A stretch of DNA of 64,000 bases from Crotalaria pallida. Its lineage: Eukaryota; Streptophyta; Magnoliopsida; Fabales; Fabaceae. Position 1 is the first letter of the stretch; every line of letters begins with the position of its first letter. The notes beneath the pieces were generated by a model. That model did no database searches and was not told the DNA's origin. It saw only the letters and a list, made by a program, of their open reading frames with translations. The stretch spans positions 154,334,001-154,398,000 of the forward strand of contig CM075651.1 in the NCBI GenBank assembly GCA_037953625.1. The letters run 5' to 3'. Positions 56,791 to 64,000 of this stretch are shown piece after piece. The position numbers and the translations under genes were made by a program.

Positions 56791-57236
56791 TGTTGAGAAA
56801 GAAAAATAATAAACTATTCTCACATTGACTAGAGCATGGTAAGTTGAACAATATACAAGTAGAAAGATCCATGGACCTAATGCTTTAAGGTTTTGGGTCA
56901 AGACAAGGTGTCATACTACTTATATTGTTGTTGACTTAATCCCAAGACAAGATTAACCCATGGTAGAGATTAATGTAGAGCATAGCAAGTTGAACAATAT
57001 ATAAGTAGAAAGACCGATTGACCTAATGCCTTAAGGTTTTGGGTACTTATATTGTCGTTCACTTAATCCTAAGATTAATTTACACTCTCCCTAATTAAAC
57101 AAGGACTTGGATCAAAGGATCTATACTAAATTCTTTTCTCCCAAGTTATCAAATAATTATTCTCAAGTCTTCTCCCTCGAGTTTCAAGTGATTTCTCTAA
57201 TCTTCTTTAATCAAATCTGATATCATAATTCTAATA
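56791..57236 (+). repeat. solo LTR, 446 bp, 5-bp TSD, internal duplication
   Basis: TGTTGAGAAAGAAAAATAAT...ATAATTCTAATA, flanked by TTTTC (56786-56790, 57237-57241). Relative to 50685-50993 it has a duplicated block: AGAGCAT(G/A)G(T/C)AAGTTGAAC through ...CTTAAGGTTTTGGG at about 56832 and again at 56976. Confidence 0.82.
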
Positions 57237-57241
57237 TTTTC

Positions 57242-57738
57242 TAATATCTGAGCAAGACCATATTTTAACTTAAGTTTGCATTTTATCGAATAAGTTTGTG
57301 TTAAGGATTGATAAAATTCCGTCTATTATTGAACATGAATTTTTATAAATACATTAATATTAAGGCAAGTTTTTTTTTAATAAGTTAAGAATTTTGTTAA
57401 GGTTACAAGAAGTGAAACAATTGTTAGTTTATGTTAGTTATTTTTTTCTCAAAAATCTCAAAATTTACATTTTCAAATAAATTTTCATTATTTTTGGTTT
57501 CAAATACTTGTTAGCATTTGACATAAGTTAAATATATCAATGACACATCATAAAATAACTCTCAAAAGTTTTGGGATGAATTTATTTAAGGAGTAAAAGA
57601 AAGTGAAAATATTACATGAGGCAAGAGAAAAAATTGAAGTGTCTAAATAAGTTACATACTTACATTTCACTTTCAAGTTCCACCTTTTTTTAATACATAT
57701 ATTTTAATTTGCATTGGGATCTCTCCTCAACTAATTTG
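57242..57738. other. intergenic, AT-rich
   Basis: No gene. The start of the next element's TSD candidate GCATT is at 57739-57743. Confidence 0.4.
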
Positions 57739-57743
57739 GCATT

Positions 57744-58379
57744 TGTAGTGTCCTTGAACACTTTATGTCCTTAACCCTCTGAGCCCTCAGGATTATGGTA
57801 ATCAGGAGTTCACCAGGAGGTTAAGTATCTATGTATGACCTTATGGTTTTTCTGCAATTCCAGTTGGGAAAGGCAGGATCTCCCCAGTCAACTAGTGTGT
57901 GCAGAGTGTCAACTTAGGATGAGAGTGCGTACCTGAAACCCTAGCTATTGTGAGCTATTTATAGGGTTTGGAGGAAGTTGATGTGGGCCGTATGGGCCTC
58001 GTATCAATGGTGAGCTGAACCGGGATTCTGTGAGGGAATATAGGAGATTTATTCCCTTAGAGTCCGGATAGGATCAGCTCACGATCCCATGTAGAGGCTG
58101 TTGCGAGATTCTAGGAGATACGGTCGGAAGTGATAGGAAGCCTTGGTGAGACTGAGTCAACCTACCAGCCGACGTTATGTCTCGGTTCTAGAATCCCGAG
58201 CCGATGGAGTGAAGACCGTTGTTGAGGCTCGGTCCCGTCAAGTCCGAGCCTGGTCTTTTCGTATGCTCGGAATGAACATGTCCGAACGTGGGACGTTCGT
58301 GCTAAGTGAATCGAGGGAAAGGTCCTTGGAAAATCCTTTATATAGGACTGTAATTTTTATACGGTCGGCAGACCCTACA
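57744..58379 (-). repeat. 3' LTR of the Tat element
   Basis: 636 bp with inverted ends TGTAG/CTACA. On the minus strand the LTR starts TGTAGGGTCTGCCGACCG directly after the polypurine tract. Its own TATA box (CTATAAATAG, minus strand) is at 57955-57964. A plus-strand TATA-like TTTATATAGG at 58337-58346 points toward the antisense ORFs. Confidence 0.78.
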
Positions 58380-58825
58380 AGCCCCCCAGCTCGTAAGACT
58401 TTGAAAAGTCTGTGACGATGTAATGAGCGCTTAGGATAAACTTTCCCGCATGCCCCGTGACAATTGTAATCGTGCCGACCGCTTCGAGGTAACGTTTTGG
58501 GTTCTCGAGATACGGCGCGTTTCCTTGTAAGTTGTGCCAAATCATTGCGTTTTTGAAATTTGAAAAAGTACCTTTTAGAATTGCCACGTCTCTCCCTATG
58601 ATTGGTTGCATGCGTCCATGGGCTTTTGGCCCAAATGGGTGAGACGGAGGGAAACTGAAAAGTTTTCTATTTTAACTAAAACTTACCCTTTCTCTGCCTC
58701 ATTACTCACTCTACTCCCAAAATTTCTCCGAATCCCCTTATTCTCTCTTCGAGTTCCACTTTGCTATCTCCGTTCCCAAATCAAGATCCCCCAAATCCTT
58801 CTCCAGTTTTAACAACTTCACACAG

Positions 58826-58945
58826 GTAACCCCTTCTACTCCTCTTATTTCCATTCCTGCAGTTTTCTTTATTCGTTTGGGGTTGTTTTTCTTTTGGAGT
58901 GAGTTTTTCTTTGTAAACGGGTTTTCTGGTTTCGGGATTTTGCAG
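58826..58945 (+). other. possible 5'-leader intron of the antisense gene
   Basis: CACAG|GTAACC at 58826 and TTTTGCAG|GGG ending at 58945 delimit a 120-bp T-rich stretch with good plant splice signals, 74 bp before the ATG at 59020. Prediction only. Confidence 0.4.
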
Positions 58946-59019
58946 GGGTTTCTGGGTAGAGTTTCTGGGTTTCTTTTGTTTTTAAGTGAGTGGGGTTTAT
59001 ACCTCAATTTGTTTGAATC

Positions 59020-60384
59020 ATGAGAGGATGGAGAGGTTTTAGGGAAGTTTATCGTGAACTCTGTAGGAGATTAGGAGAAAATCCATCTAGTGACAGTGAA
59101 TCAAGTTCTTCATCCTTTCCTGGGGTTTCTGAAGATTTTGGGAACGAAAGAAGTCCATGTTCGGAAAGCTCCACGCCTATCCCTACTATTCCCCCCCTCA
59201 ATTCGGGTTCTTCCGAGTTAAAACCATTAACAGTAGAACATCCATTGAATCCTGCCGACGAGACTAAGTGGTTATTAGCCTATAGATTTGCTGAGCGTAG
59301 AGCCCAAGTTAGACTTAGCCCCGATCAAGATATGAGGGAAAAAGAACCTGTAGGAAATCCATCTGAGATGGGTGTAAAAAGTTCGGGGCTCGGCATTAGA
59401 TTTAAAGTAAAAACTCGTGCTGTAAAAAATCCTAACGCCGAGCCTTTTTATTTTTCCCCAGAAATGGTGGAACGCAGGTGTGTAACCAACCCTGAAAAAT
59501 ATCCTCTACCGCCTAATCATGCGCAGTACGATGCTGTCTTTGATCGGGAAGTACTGGGGACGAGACCTTCATTGCTGACAACAAATAGTCTTAATCATCT
59601 CCGGCCGATATTGACACCTCCGAGAGCCGACGGAAATACCTCAGATTTCGTATTGAGACCTTTGGGAATCGACGATCGGATTTGCTTCGAAGTGTCGGAA
59701 AATCGTCAATATTTTTACTTCTATGAAGAAGTAGTAACCAAAGTCGGTATCCGCTTGCCCTTTTCCACCTTCGAGGTTGAGGTCCTCACTCATTTAGGAA
59801 TAGCCCCAAGCCAATTGCATCCAAGTGGGTGGGCTTTCGTCCGAGCCTTTCAACAATTCTGCGATGTTGAAAACTTTGTCGCGTCGGTACGGTCCTTCTT
59901 TTGGTTATATGCTCCCCAAGTAAATAAGTTTGGTGATTCCAAGGGTCTTTGGGTGTCCCTAAAGGCTCGGAGGGGACATGCCCTTTTCGCCAAGGTGACA
60001 GACTCTTGGAAATCTTTCAAACCTCTCTTCTTCCAATACGAGTATACTGGGGCCGAAGTATGTTGGTTCATGGAACAGGTTGAAGAAGATGGAGTGATGA
60101 AGGTCATGCCTCGGTTTCCGTTGGGTTGGACGAAGAACATTTATAACCGAGGATCCTCCTTGTATCAATTCGACTATAAGTCGGATTTAACAAAAGCCGA
60201 AAGGCGATTATGCGACCACGTTTGGGAGTATCTTCAAGCAAATGGTCAAATTGATTCAAAACGAATTCTGCTGAAAGATACGCGAGACGAAGTGAAGGCG
60301 GAGCTGGGTATTTTTTTTTTTAATTTGATCCATTTTTCTTGTAGAAGCGATGGGGAAGAAAGCAACCAAGGCCAAGAAGAGTGA
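59020..60384 (+). CDS. antisense ORF 1 of the Tat element (plant gypsy-type transposon protein)
   Basis: Intact 454-residue ORF on the strand opposite to pol. A Ser/Glu-rich N-terminus (SSDSESSSSSFPG) is followed from about residue 230 by a conserved block resembling the plant 'putative gypsy type transposon' domain (Transposase_28-like): VGIRLPFSTFEVEVLTHLGI, APSQLHPSGWAFVRAFQQFC, and later FPLGWTKNIYN. The biochemical role is unknown; it is not a transposase in any demonstrated sense. The last 25 residues (after AELG) are probably not coding: a GT at 60308 and an AG at 60344 would remove 37 bp and join the frame in phase to antisense ORF 2. It could equally be read as two separate overlapping ORFs. 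Confidence 0.75.
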   Translation: MRGWRGFREVYRELCRRLGENPSSDSESSSSSFPGVSEDFGNERSPCSESSTPIPTIPPLNSGSSELKPLTVEHPLNPADETKWLLAYRFAERRAQVRLSPDQDMREKEPVGNPSEMGVKSSGLGIRFKVKTRAVKNPNAEPFYFSPEMVERRCVTNPEKYPLPPNHAQYDAVFDREVLGTRPSLLTTNSLNHLRPILTPPRADGNTSDFVLRPLGIDDRICFEVSENRQYFYFYEEVVTKVGIRLPFSTFEVEVLTHLGIAPSQLHPSGWAFVRAFQQFCDVENFVASVRSFFWLYAPQVNKFGDSKGLWVSLKARRGHALFAKVTDSWKSFKPLFFQYEYTGAEVCWFMEQVEEDGVMKVMPRFPLGWTKNIYNRGSSLYQFDYKSDLTKAERRLCDHVWEYLQANGQIDSKRILLKDTRDEVKAELGIFFFNLIHFSCRSDGEESNQGQEE

Positions 60385-61618
60385 AGCTCGCGCAGCTAGA
60401 GTGTCACAGCTAGCAGCACTCAAAGAGTCTGCGTCCGGTTCTCCAATTAAGGGTCAATCTTCTGAGCCGACCCATCCTGAAAGGCCGACCGTTATCCCCA
60501 ATACCACCCCCACTGTCAAGGTTACTGGTGTTGAACAGGTGATCAGAAAGGGCCGCGTTGTAGATGCGGTGAATATCGAAGTAGAAGCTCATTCATCTCC
60601 CCAAGACGTTCCCGAGCGTCCCCTCAAGAGGACTCGGCTAGATAAAGGAAAAGGTCTCGCTGGAGACTGGTTCAATTTGAGCAAGTCCAACAAAGGGATT
60701 GAAATTCCCGAGGGTAAAGAAGATGCAGCTGCCAAGACGGTGTGGGGTAGGAAGATGTCCGACTCATTCATTGCCACCGTCTTTCCTCCTGAAAATGCTG
60801 AGGTAATCGAGTCTTGGACCCCTGGGACTTGGGAAAATAATTGTAAAGCGTTGGTGAAAAGCTTCTTACGGGGCGCGAGCATTTTCCATCACCTTGGTCA
60901 TCATGGTGATGATGCTTATGCTGGATTGGCTCCCGAGGAAAATAAGAAAAGATATGAAGCCAACGAGCGGGAAGATTACTTGGAAATTCAGGTCCAAGGT
61001 CTGAATAAAAGGATACAAGAAATGGCGGCTGAAAATGAGAGGCTTCAAAAGGTGGCACAAGATTCGGAGGGGGCCAAAGTTCGGGCCGAGACAACACTTC
61101 AAGCTGCCGAGGCACAGATAAAGAGGTCGGAAGAGATTCAGAAAAAGGCTGAAGAGGATGCTGCTGCTCTTCTGGTGGCTACGGAGAAAGCTCGTTCGGC
61201 CGAGCAAGCTGCTGCAGTGGCTCAGGAGCAACATGAGTATGCTAAGGACGAGATACTCAGGCTCCGAGCTTCCTTGGAGAAGATGAGCGCGAAAGCGCTC
61301 AAGCATAAGAAAGCAGCTAAGGAGAATCTGTTCAATTGGGACCATGCAATTGAAGATTCTTTCTACAATACTACCGAGAAACTCCGTGTTCTGAATCCCG
61401 GGCTTGTGACCAAGGGCGCTGATCCTAATTTTGCTGTGAAAAAAGGTCAAATTGTCGGTCCGAGTGGAGTTCCCATAGATCTGAATAACTCCGACCTTCC
61501 GGACCATTTGGCCGAAGACTCTGAAGGGGAAGGAACCGAGGATGCCGAAGGTGAAGAAGAAGAAGAAGAAGAAGACACATTCAATGCTGACAGCATCGTA
61601 TTGTCCGATTTAGAATAG
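60350..61618 (+). CDS. antisense ORF 2 of the Tat element (coiled-coil protein)
   Basis: Intact 422-residue ORF overlapping ORF 1 by 35 bp in the next frame. The N-terminus is basic (MGKKATKAKKSEARAARVSQ). The middle, about residues 205-330, is a long coiled coil rich in Glu, Lys and Ala (EIQVQGLNKRIQEMAAENER). The C-terminus is strongly acidic (EGEGTEDAEGEEEEEEE). It resembles the C-terminal half of plant transposon-associated proteins in which a gypsy-type N-domain is followed by such a coil, so ORF 1 and ORF 2 may be two exons of one gene. Function unknown. If translation starts at its own ATG at 60350, the product lacks the N-domain. Confidence 0.7.
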   Translation: MGKKATKAKKSEARAARVSQLAALKESASGSPIKGQSSEPTHPERPTVIPNTTPTVKVTGVEQVIRKGRVVDAVNIEVEAHSSPQDVPERPLKRTRLDKGKGLAGDWFNLSKSNKGIEIPEGKEDAAAKTVWGRKMSDSFIATVFPPENAEVIESWTPGTWENNCKALVKSFLRGASIFHHLGHHGDDAYAGLAPEENKKRYEANEREDYLEIQVQGLNKRIQEMAAENERLQKVAQDSEGAKVRAETTLQAAEAQIKRSEEIQKKAEEDAAALLVATEKARSAEQAAAVAQEQHEYAKDEILRLRASLEKMSAKALKHKKAAKENLFNWDHAIEDSFYNTTEKLRVLNPGLVTKGADPNFAVKKGQIVGPSGVPIDLNNSDLPDHLAEDSEGEGTEDAEGEEEEEEEDTFNADSIVLSDLE

Positions 61619-62129
61619 TTTGATCCTTTTTTTTTGCCCCAGTATTGGTTTTTTGTAACCGCCCCAGTAGTGGGTTTGAACTTTTTCTATGCTTCTTTGC
61701 TCGAAATATTATGAACGATTATGGTATTCGCAGTGAACTGTTTGCTTCTTTTTATACTTTGTGTTAAGAATTCAAGTGTCAAGACCTCGGAGCTCCAACG
61801 CTTTAGCCAAGGTGGGTTCCTCTATCCACGATGTAAAATGATTTTAATAAACCATGTTTGAATCGGGAGTCTTAGTAGAATACTTGACGAGTTATAAGCT
61901 CTTGTTTGAGCTGTTTATAATCGTTCGCGTCATACATGGTGGCTAATCGAATATGAGGAAAAGTACGTGATACAATGAATTCAGTAACAGTCTTTTTATT
62001 AATCAGAAGCAGAAAGTACAAGGGGCTCGGAGTTCCACCGAGCGTACACCATCATTAAACAAAAATGGATGAAACTAACAATTCTAACAAGAATAAATGA
62101 AACTATGAAACTATAACGAAAGAAAGATT
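61619..62129. other. spacer between antisense ORF 2 and pol 3' end
   Basis: The 3' regions of the two convergent transcripts meet here. TTTTTTTTGCCCCAGTATTG and CCGCCCCAGTAGTGGG follow the ORF 2 stop. No further ORF. Confidence 0.5.
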
Positions 62130-64000
62130 CTAACTGTAATATCCTCTGAGCTTCGCCACATTCCATGAGTTGTTGATAGGAGCTCCCGAGAGAGTTTCAA
62201 GTTTGTAGGCTCCTGTCCCGGTTTTGAATGTGACTCGGTATGGTCCTTCCCAGCTTTGGGCCAGTTTTCCATCCTTCGCATTCTTAAGACCAATATCCGC
62301 CCTTCTTAAGACAAGGTCACCTATCTCGAACTCTCTGGGGTTAACCGAGCGATTATATCCCTTCGCCTGCATCCTTTTAGCGTGCTTTTCTCGCTCGGCA
62401 GCCAAGTCCCTGACCTCCTCCGACAAAACAAGATCCTCACACAGCAAAGTGTTGTTTAGAGGATTTGGCTGCTGCATAGCTCGGAAAGAAGGGATAATTT
62501 TTTCAATGGGGATGACTGCGTCGCAACCGTAAGTGAGCCGATAGGGCGTTTCACCTGTTGAAGTTTGGATGGTGGTGCGATATGACCAAAGCACCTCATG
62601 CAAGTTTTCCACCCAATTCCCTTTTGCTCCTTCAAGTCTTCTCTTGATCCCTTGAATGATGGACCTGTTTACTGATTCCACCTGGCCGTTGGTTTGAGGA
62701 TGCTCAACCGAAGAGAAGTAATGTTTAATATCCAAAGCACTGACCAAATCTTGGAACGCCCTTGCCGCAAACTGGGTTCCATTGTCGGTTACCAATATCT
62801 GTGGCACCCCAAATCGAGCCACAATTTGCCTCTCAAAAAACTTTTGCACCTTTGCCGAGGATATGGTTGCCAAAGGCTCGGCCTCAACCCATTTTGTAAA
62901 ATAGTCTATGGCCACGATCACCCACTTCAACTGTCCTGGTGCGGTTGGGAACTGCCCAATCAAATCCATTCCCCATTGGTAAAAGGGATAGGGAGATGAA
63001 AGAGAATGAAGTTCCTCGGCTGGTTTCTGATAAACGTCACTGTGAAATTGGCATTTATCACACCTTTTCACATGGTCTATCGCATCTTGTTGAAGGGTAG
63101 GCCAGTAGTACCCTGCCCTTAGGACTTTTCTAGCCAGTGACTTCCCCCCAATGTGGTGGCTGCCTATTCCTCCATGAACTTCTTCTAGTGCTAGCTTTGC
63201 TTCGGCGGGGTCGAGACATCTGAGCATTGGACCGTTGATCCCTCGGCGAAAGAGTACTCCCTCAGCCAGTGCAAATTGAGACGCCTTCCTGACAAGTTTC
63301 CTAGCTTCCACCAAGTCGGTTGGCAAGGTCCCTTGTTCCAAATAGCTTGCAATTGGGCTAATCCAGCTTGAATTCAGTGATATGGAGAGGACAACGCTAG
63401 GTCCATGCACCATTTCCTGAATTAAACTCTTGTTGTTTTCAGAGTTTTTTGTTGAGGCGAGTTTGGAAAGAATATCCGCTCGGCTATTGCTTTCCCTTGG
63501 TATGTGACAAATTTCGACTTTCACAAATTCGGATGATAAGAATCTTACTTTTTCCAAGTATTTTTGAAGGATTGGCTCCTTCGCCTGATATTCACCCTTG
63601 ACCTGTGATACCACTAATTGAGAGTCGCTGAGAATTTTCACCTCTCGGGCTCCCACTTCTTTTGCCATCCTCAACCCCGCCAAAACAGCTTCATACTCCG
63701 CCTGATTGTTGGATGTTGAAAATCCGAACTTCAAGGAATATTCAAGGGTGACTCCCTCGGAGTTCTCCAGAATTATTCCTGCTCCTGCCCCCATCTTATT
63801 GCTCGATCCATCCACATAGATGTTCCAATCCGAGTTTGAGCTCGTCAATGGCTTAGCGAACTCGTTAAGGAAATCAGCCAAAGCCTGAGACTTCATCGCC
63901 TTTCTCGGTTCGAAAGTTATTTCAAACTCAGAAAGCTCGATAGCCCACGTCACCATCCTTCCCGCCAAATCAGGTTTCTGCAATATTTGTCGGATCGGTT
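62130..64000 (-). CDS. gypsy (Tat) polyprotein C-terminus: RNase H and integrase, partial
   Basis: Open from the window edge to the stop at 62130, over 620 residues, no frameshift. After an RT-end/linker stretch (KPDLAGRMVTWAIELSEFEI) comes RNase H with YVDGSSNKMGAGAG, NNQAEYEAVLAGL, ILSDSQLVVSQVKG and RADILSKLAST. Integrase follows: the H..H..C..C zinc finger (GGIGSHHIGG ... CDKCQFH), then the D,D(35)E core in YQWGMDLIGQFP, ILVTDNGTQFAARAF and NGQVESVNRSI, and a C-terminal DNA-binding part (GDLVLRRADIG, WEGPYRV) ending LRGYYS. It would copy the element and insert it into the nuclear genome. No chromodomain follows. The clean frame suggests a recent insertion. Confidence 0.92.
   Translation of the reverse strand, partial: PIRQILQKPDLAGRMVTWAIELSEFEITFEPRKAMKSQALADFLNEFAKPLTSSNSDWNIYVDGSSNKMGAGAGIILENSEGVTLEYSLKFGFSTSNNQAEYEAVLAGLRMAKEVGAREVKILSDSQLVVSQVKGEYQAKEPILQKYLEKVRFLSSEFVKVEICHIPRESNSRADILSKLASTKNSENNKSLIQEMVHGPSVVLSISLNSSWISPIASYLEQGTLPTDLVEARKLVRKASQFALAEGVLFRRGINGPMLRCLDPAEAKLALEEVHGGIGSHHIGGKSLARKVLRAGYYWPTLQQDAIDHVKRCDKCQFHSDVYQKPAEELHSLSSPYPFYQWGMDLIGQFPTAPGQLKWVIVAIDYFTKWVEAEPLATISSAKVQKFFERQIVARFGVPQILVTDNGTQFAARAFQDLVSALDIKHYFSSVEHPQTNGQVESVNRSIIQGIKRRLEGAKGNWVENLHEVLWSYRTTIQTSTGETPYRLTYGCDAVIPIEKIIPSFRAMQQPNPLNNTLLCEDLVLSEEVRDLAAEREKHAKRMQAKGYNRSVNPREFEIGDLVLRRADIGLKNAKDGKLAQSWEGPYRVTFKTGTGAYKLETLSGAPINNSWNVAKLRGYYS

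Larger units (their letters stand above)
57744..64000 (-). mobile_element. Tat-lineage Ty3/gypsy element (partial) with antisense ORFs
   Basis: On the minus strand the order is pol (running in from the right edge), a 4-kb region with two plus-strand ORFs, a polypurine tract (GAGCTGGGGGGCT, about 58380-58393) and the 3' LTR 57744-58379. Integrase lacks a chromodomain, and extra ORFs between pol and the 3' LTR, including antisense ones, are known in Tat elements such as Grande. The 5' half lies beyond the window. Confidence 0.85.

Noticed and set aside
1..64000. CRISPR arrays or bacterial operons
   Set aside because: No regular short repeats with unique spacers; the gene structure is clearly eukaryotic.

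Overview
The window is plant nuclear DNA, almost certainly from a eudicot. Its genes have GT-AG introns, ribosomal-protein promoters carry telo-boxes, and intergenic DNA is AT-rich and full of plant transposons (copia, Tat-type gypsy, L1 LINE, SINEs, Helitrons, MULE, hAT and Stowaway elements). A legume is possible but I cannot show it. I support four host genes: an HSPRO-type defence/stress gene (5189-6550, minus), two tandem genes for the 60S acidic ribosomal protein P0 (32714-34718 and 38789-40723, both minus, five exons each) and the Golgi Qa-SNARE SYP31 (44251-48096, plus, six exons). They are unrelated in function and are separated by insertions.

Layout. 1-1139: 3' end of a copia element with its LTR. 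2043-2970: Mutator-like foldback element. 3585-4740: foldback element with an hAT-type MITE inside. 5189-6550: HSPRO. 8553-12262: complete, young, gag-only LTR element (TR-GAG type) with 5-bp TSD. 12687-13420: second Mutator-like foldback element. 13.9-18.3 kb: Stowaway MITEs, a foldback palindrome array and a SINE. 18376-24379: near full-length but broken L1 LINE on the minus strand. 24566-28174: one Helitron with a second Helitron of the same family nested inside it in opposite orientation. 28.2-32.7 kb: gene-poor, with a 5'-truncated LINE tail and a SINE fragment. 32.7-41.0 kb: the P0 pair. 42.2-43.2 kb: degenerate LINE ORF2. 44.25-48.1 kb: SYP31, with a 203-bp TIR element in intron 3. 48.1-57.2 kb: Stowaway MITEs, two opposite solo LTRs of one family, a SINE and some exon-like scraps. 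57744-64000: a Tat-lineage Ty3/gypsy element on the minus strand, cut by the window edge. It carries two long ORFs antisense to its pol gene.

How it works together. The P0 genes make the stalk base of the large ribosomal subunit and share TATA/telo-box promoter layout and a conserved 5'-UTR block. SYP31 acts in ER-Golgi membrane fusion. The rest of the window is a record of successive insertions: many have intact target-site duplications, so insertion boundaries and nesting order can be read directly. The most unusual objects are the gag-only element with its reiterated AAACCGGTTT motifs, the antisense ORF pair of the Tat element, the antiparallel nested Helitrons, and a short perfect-TIR element with TG...CA ends inside a SYP31 intron.
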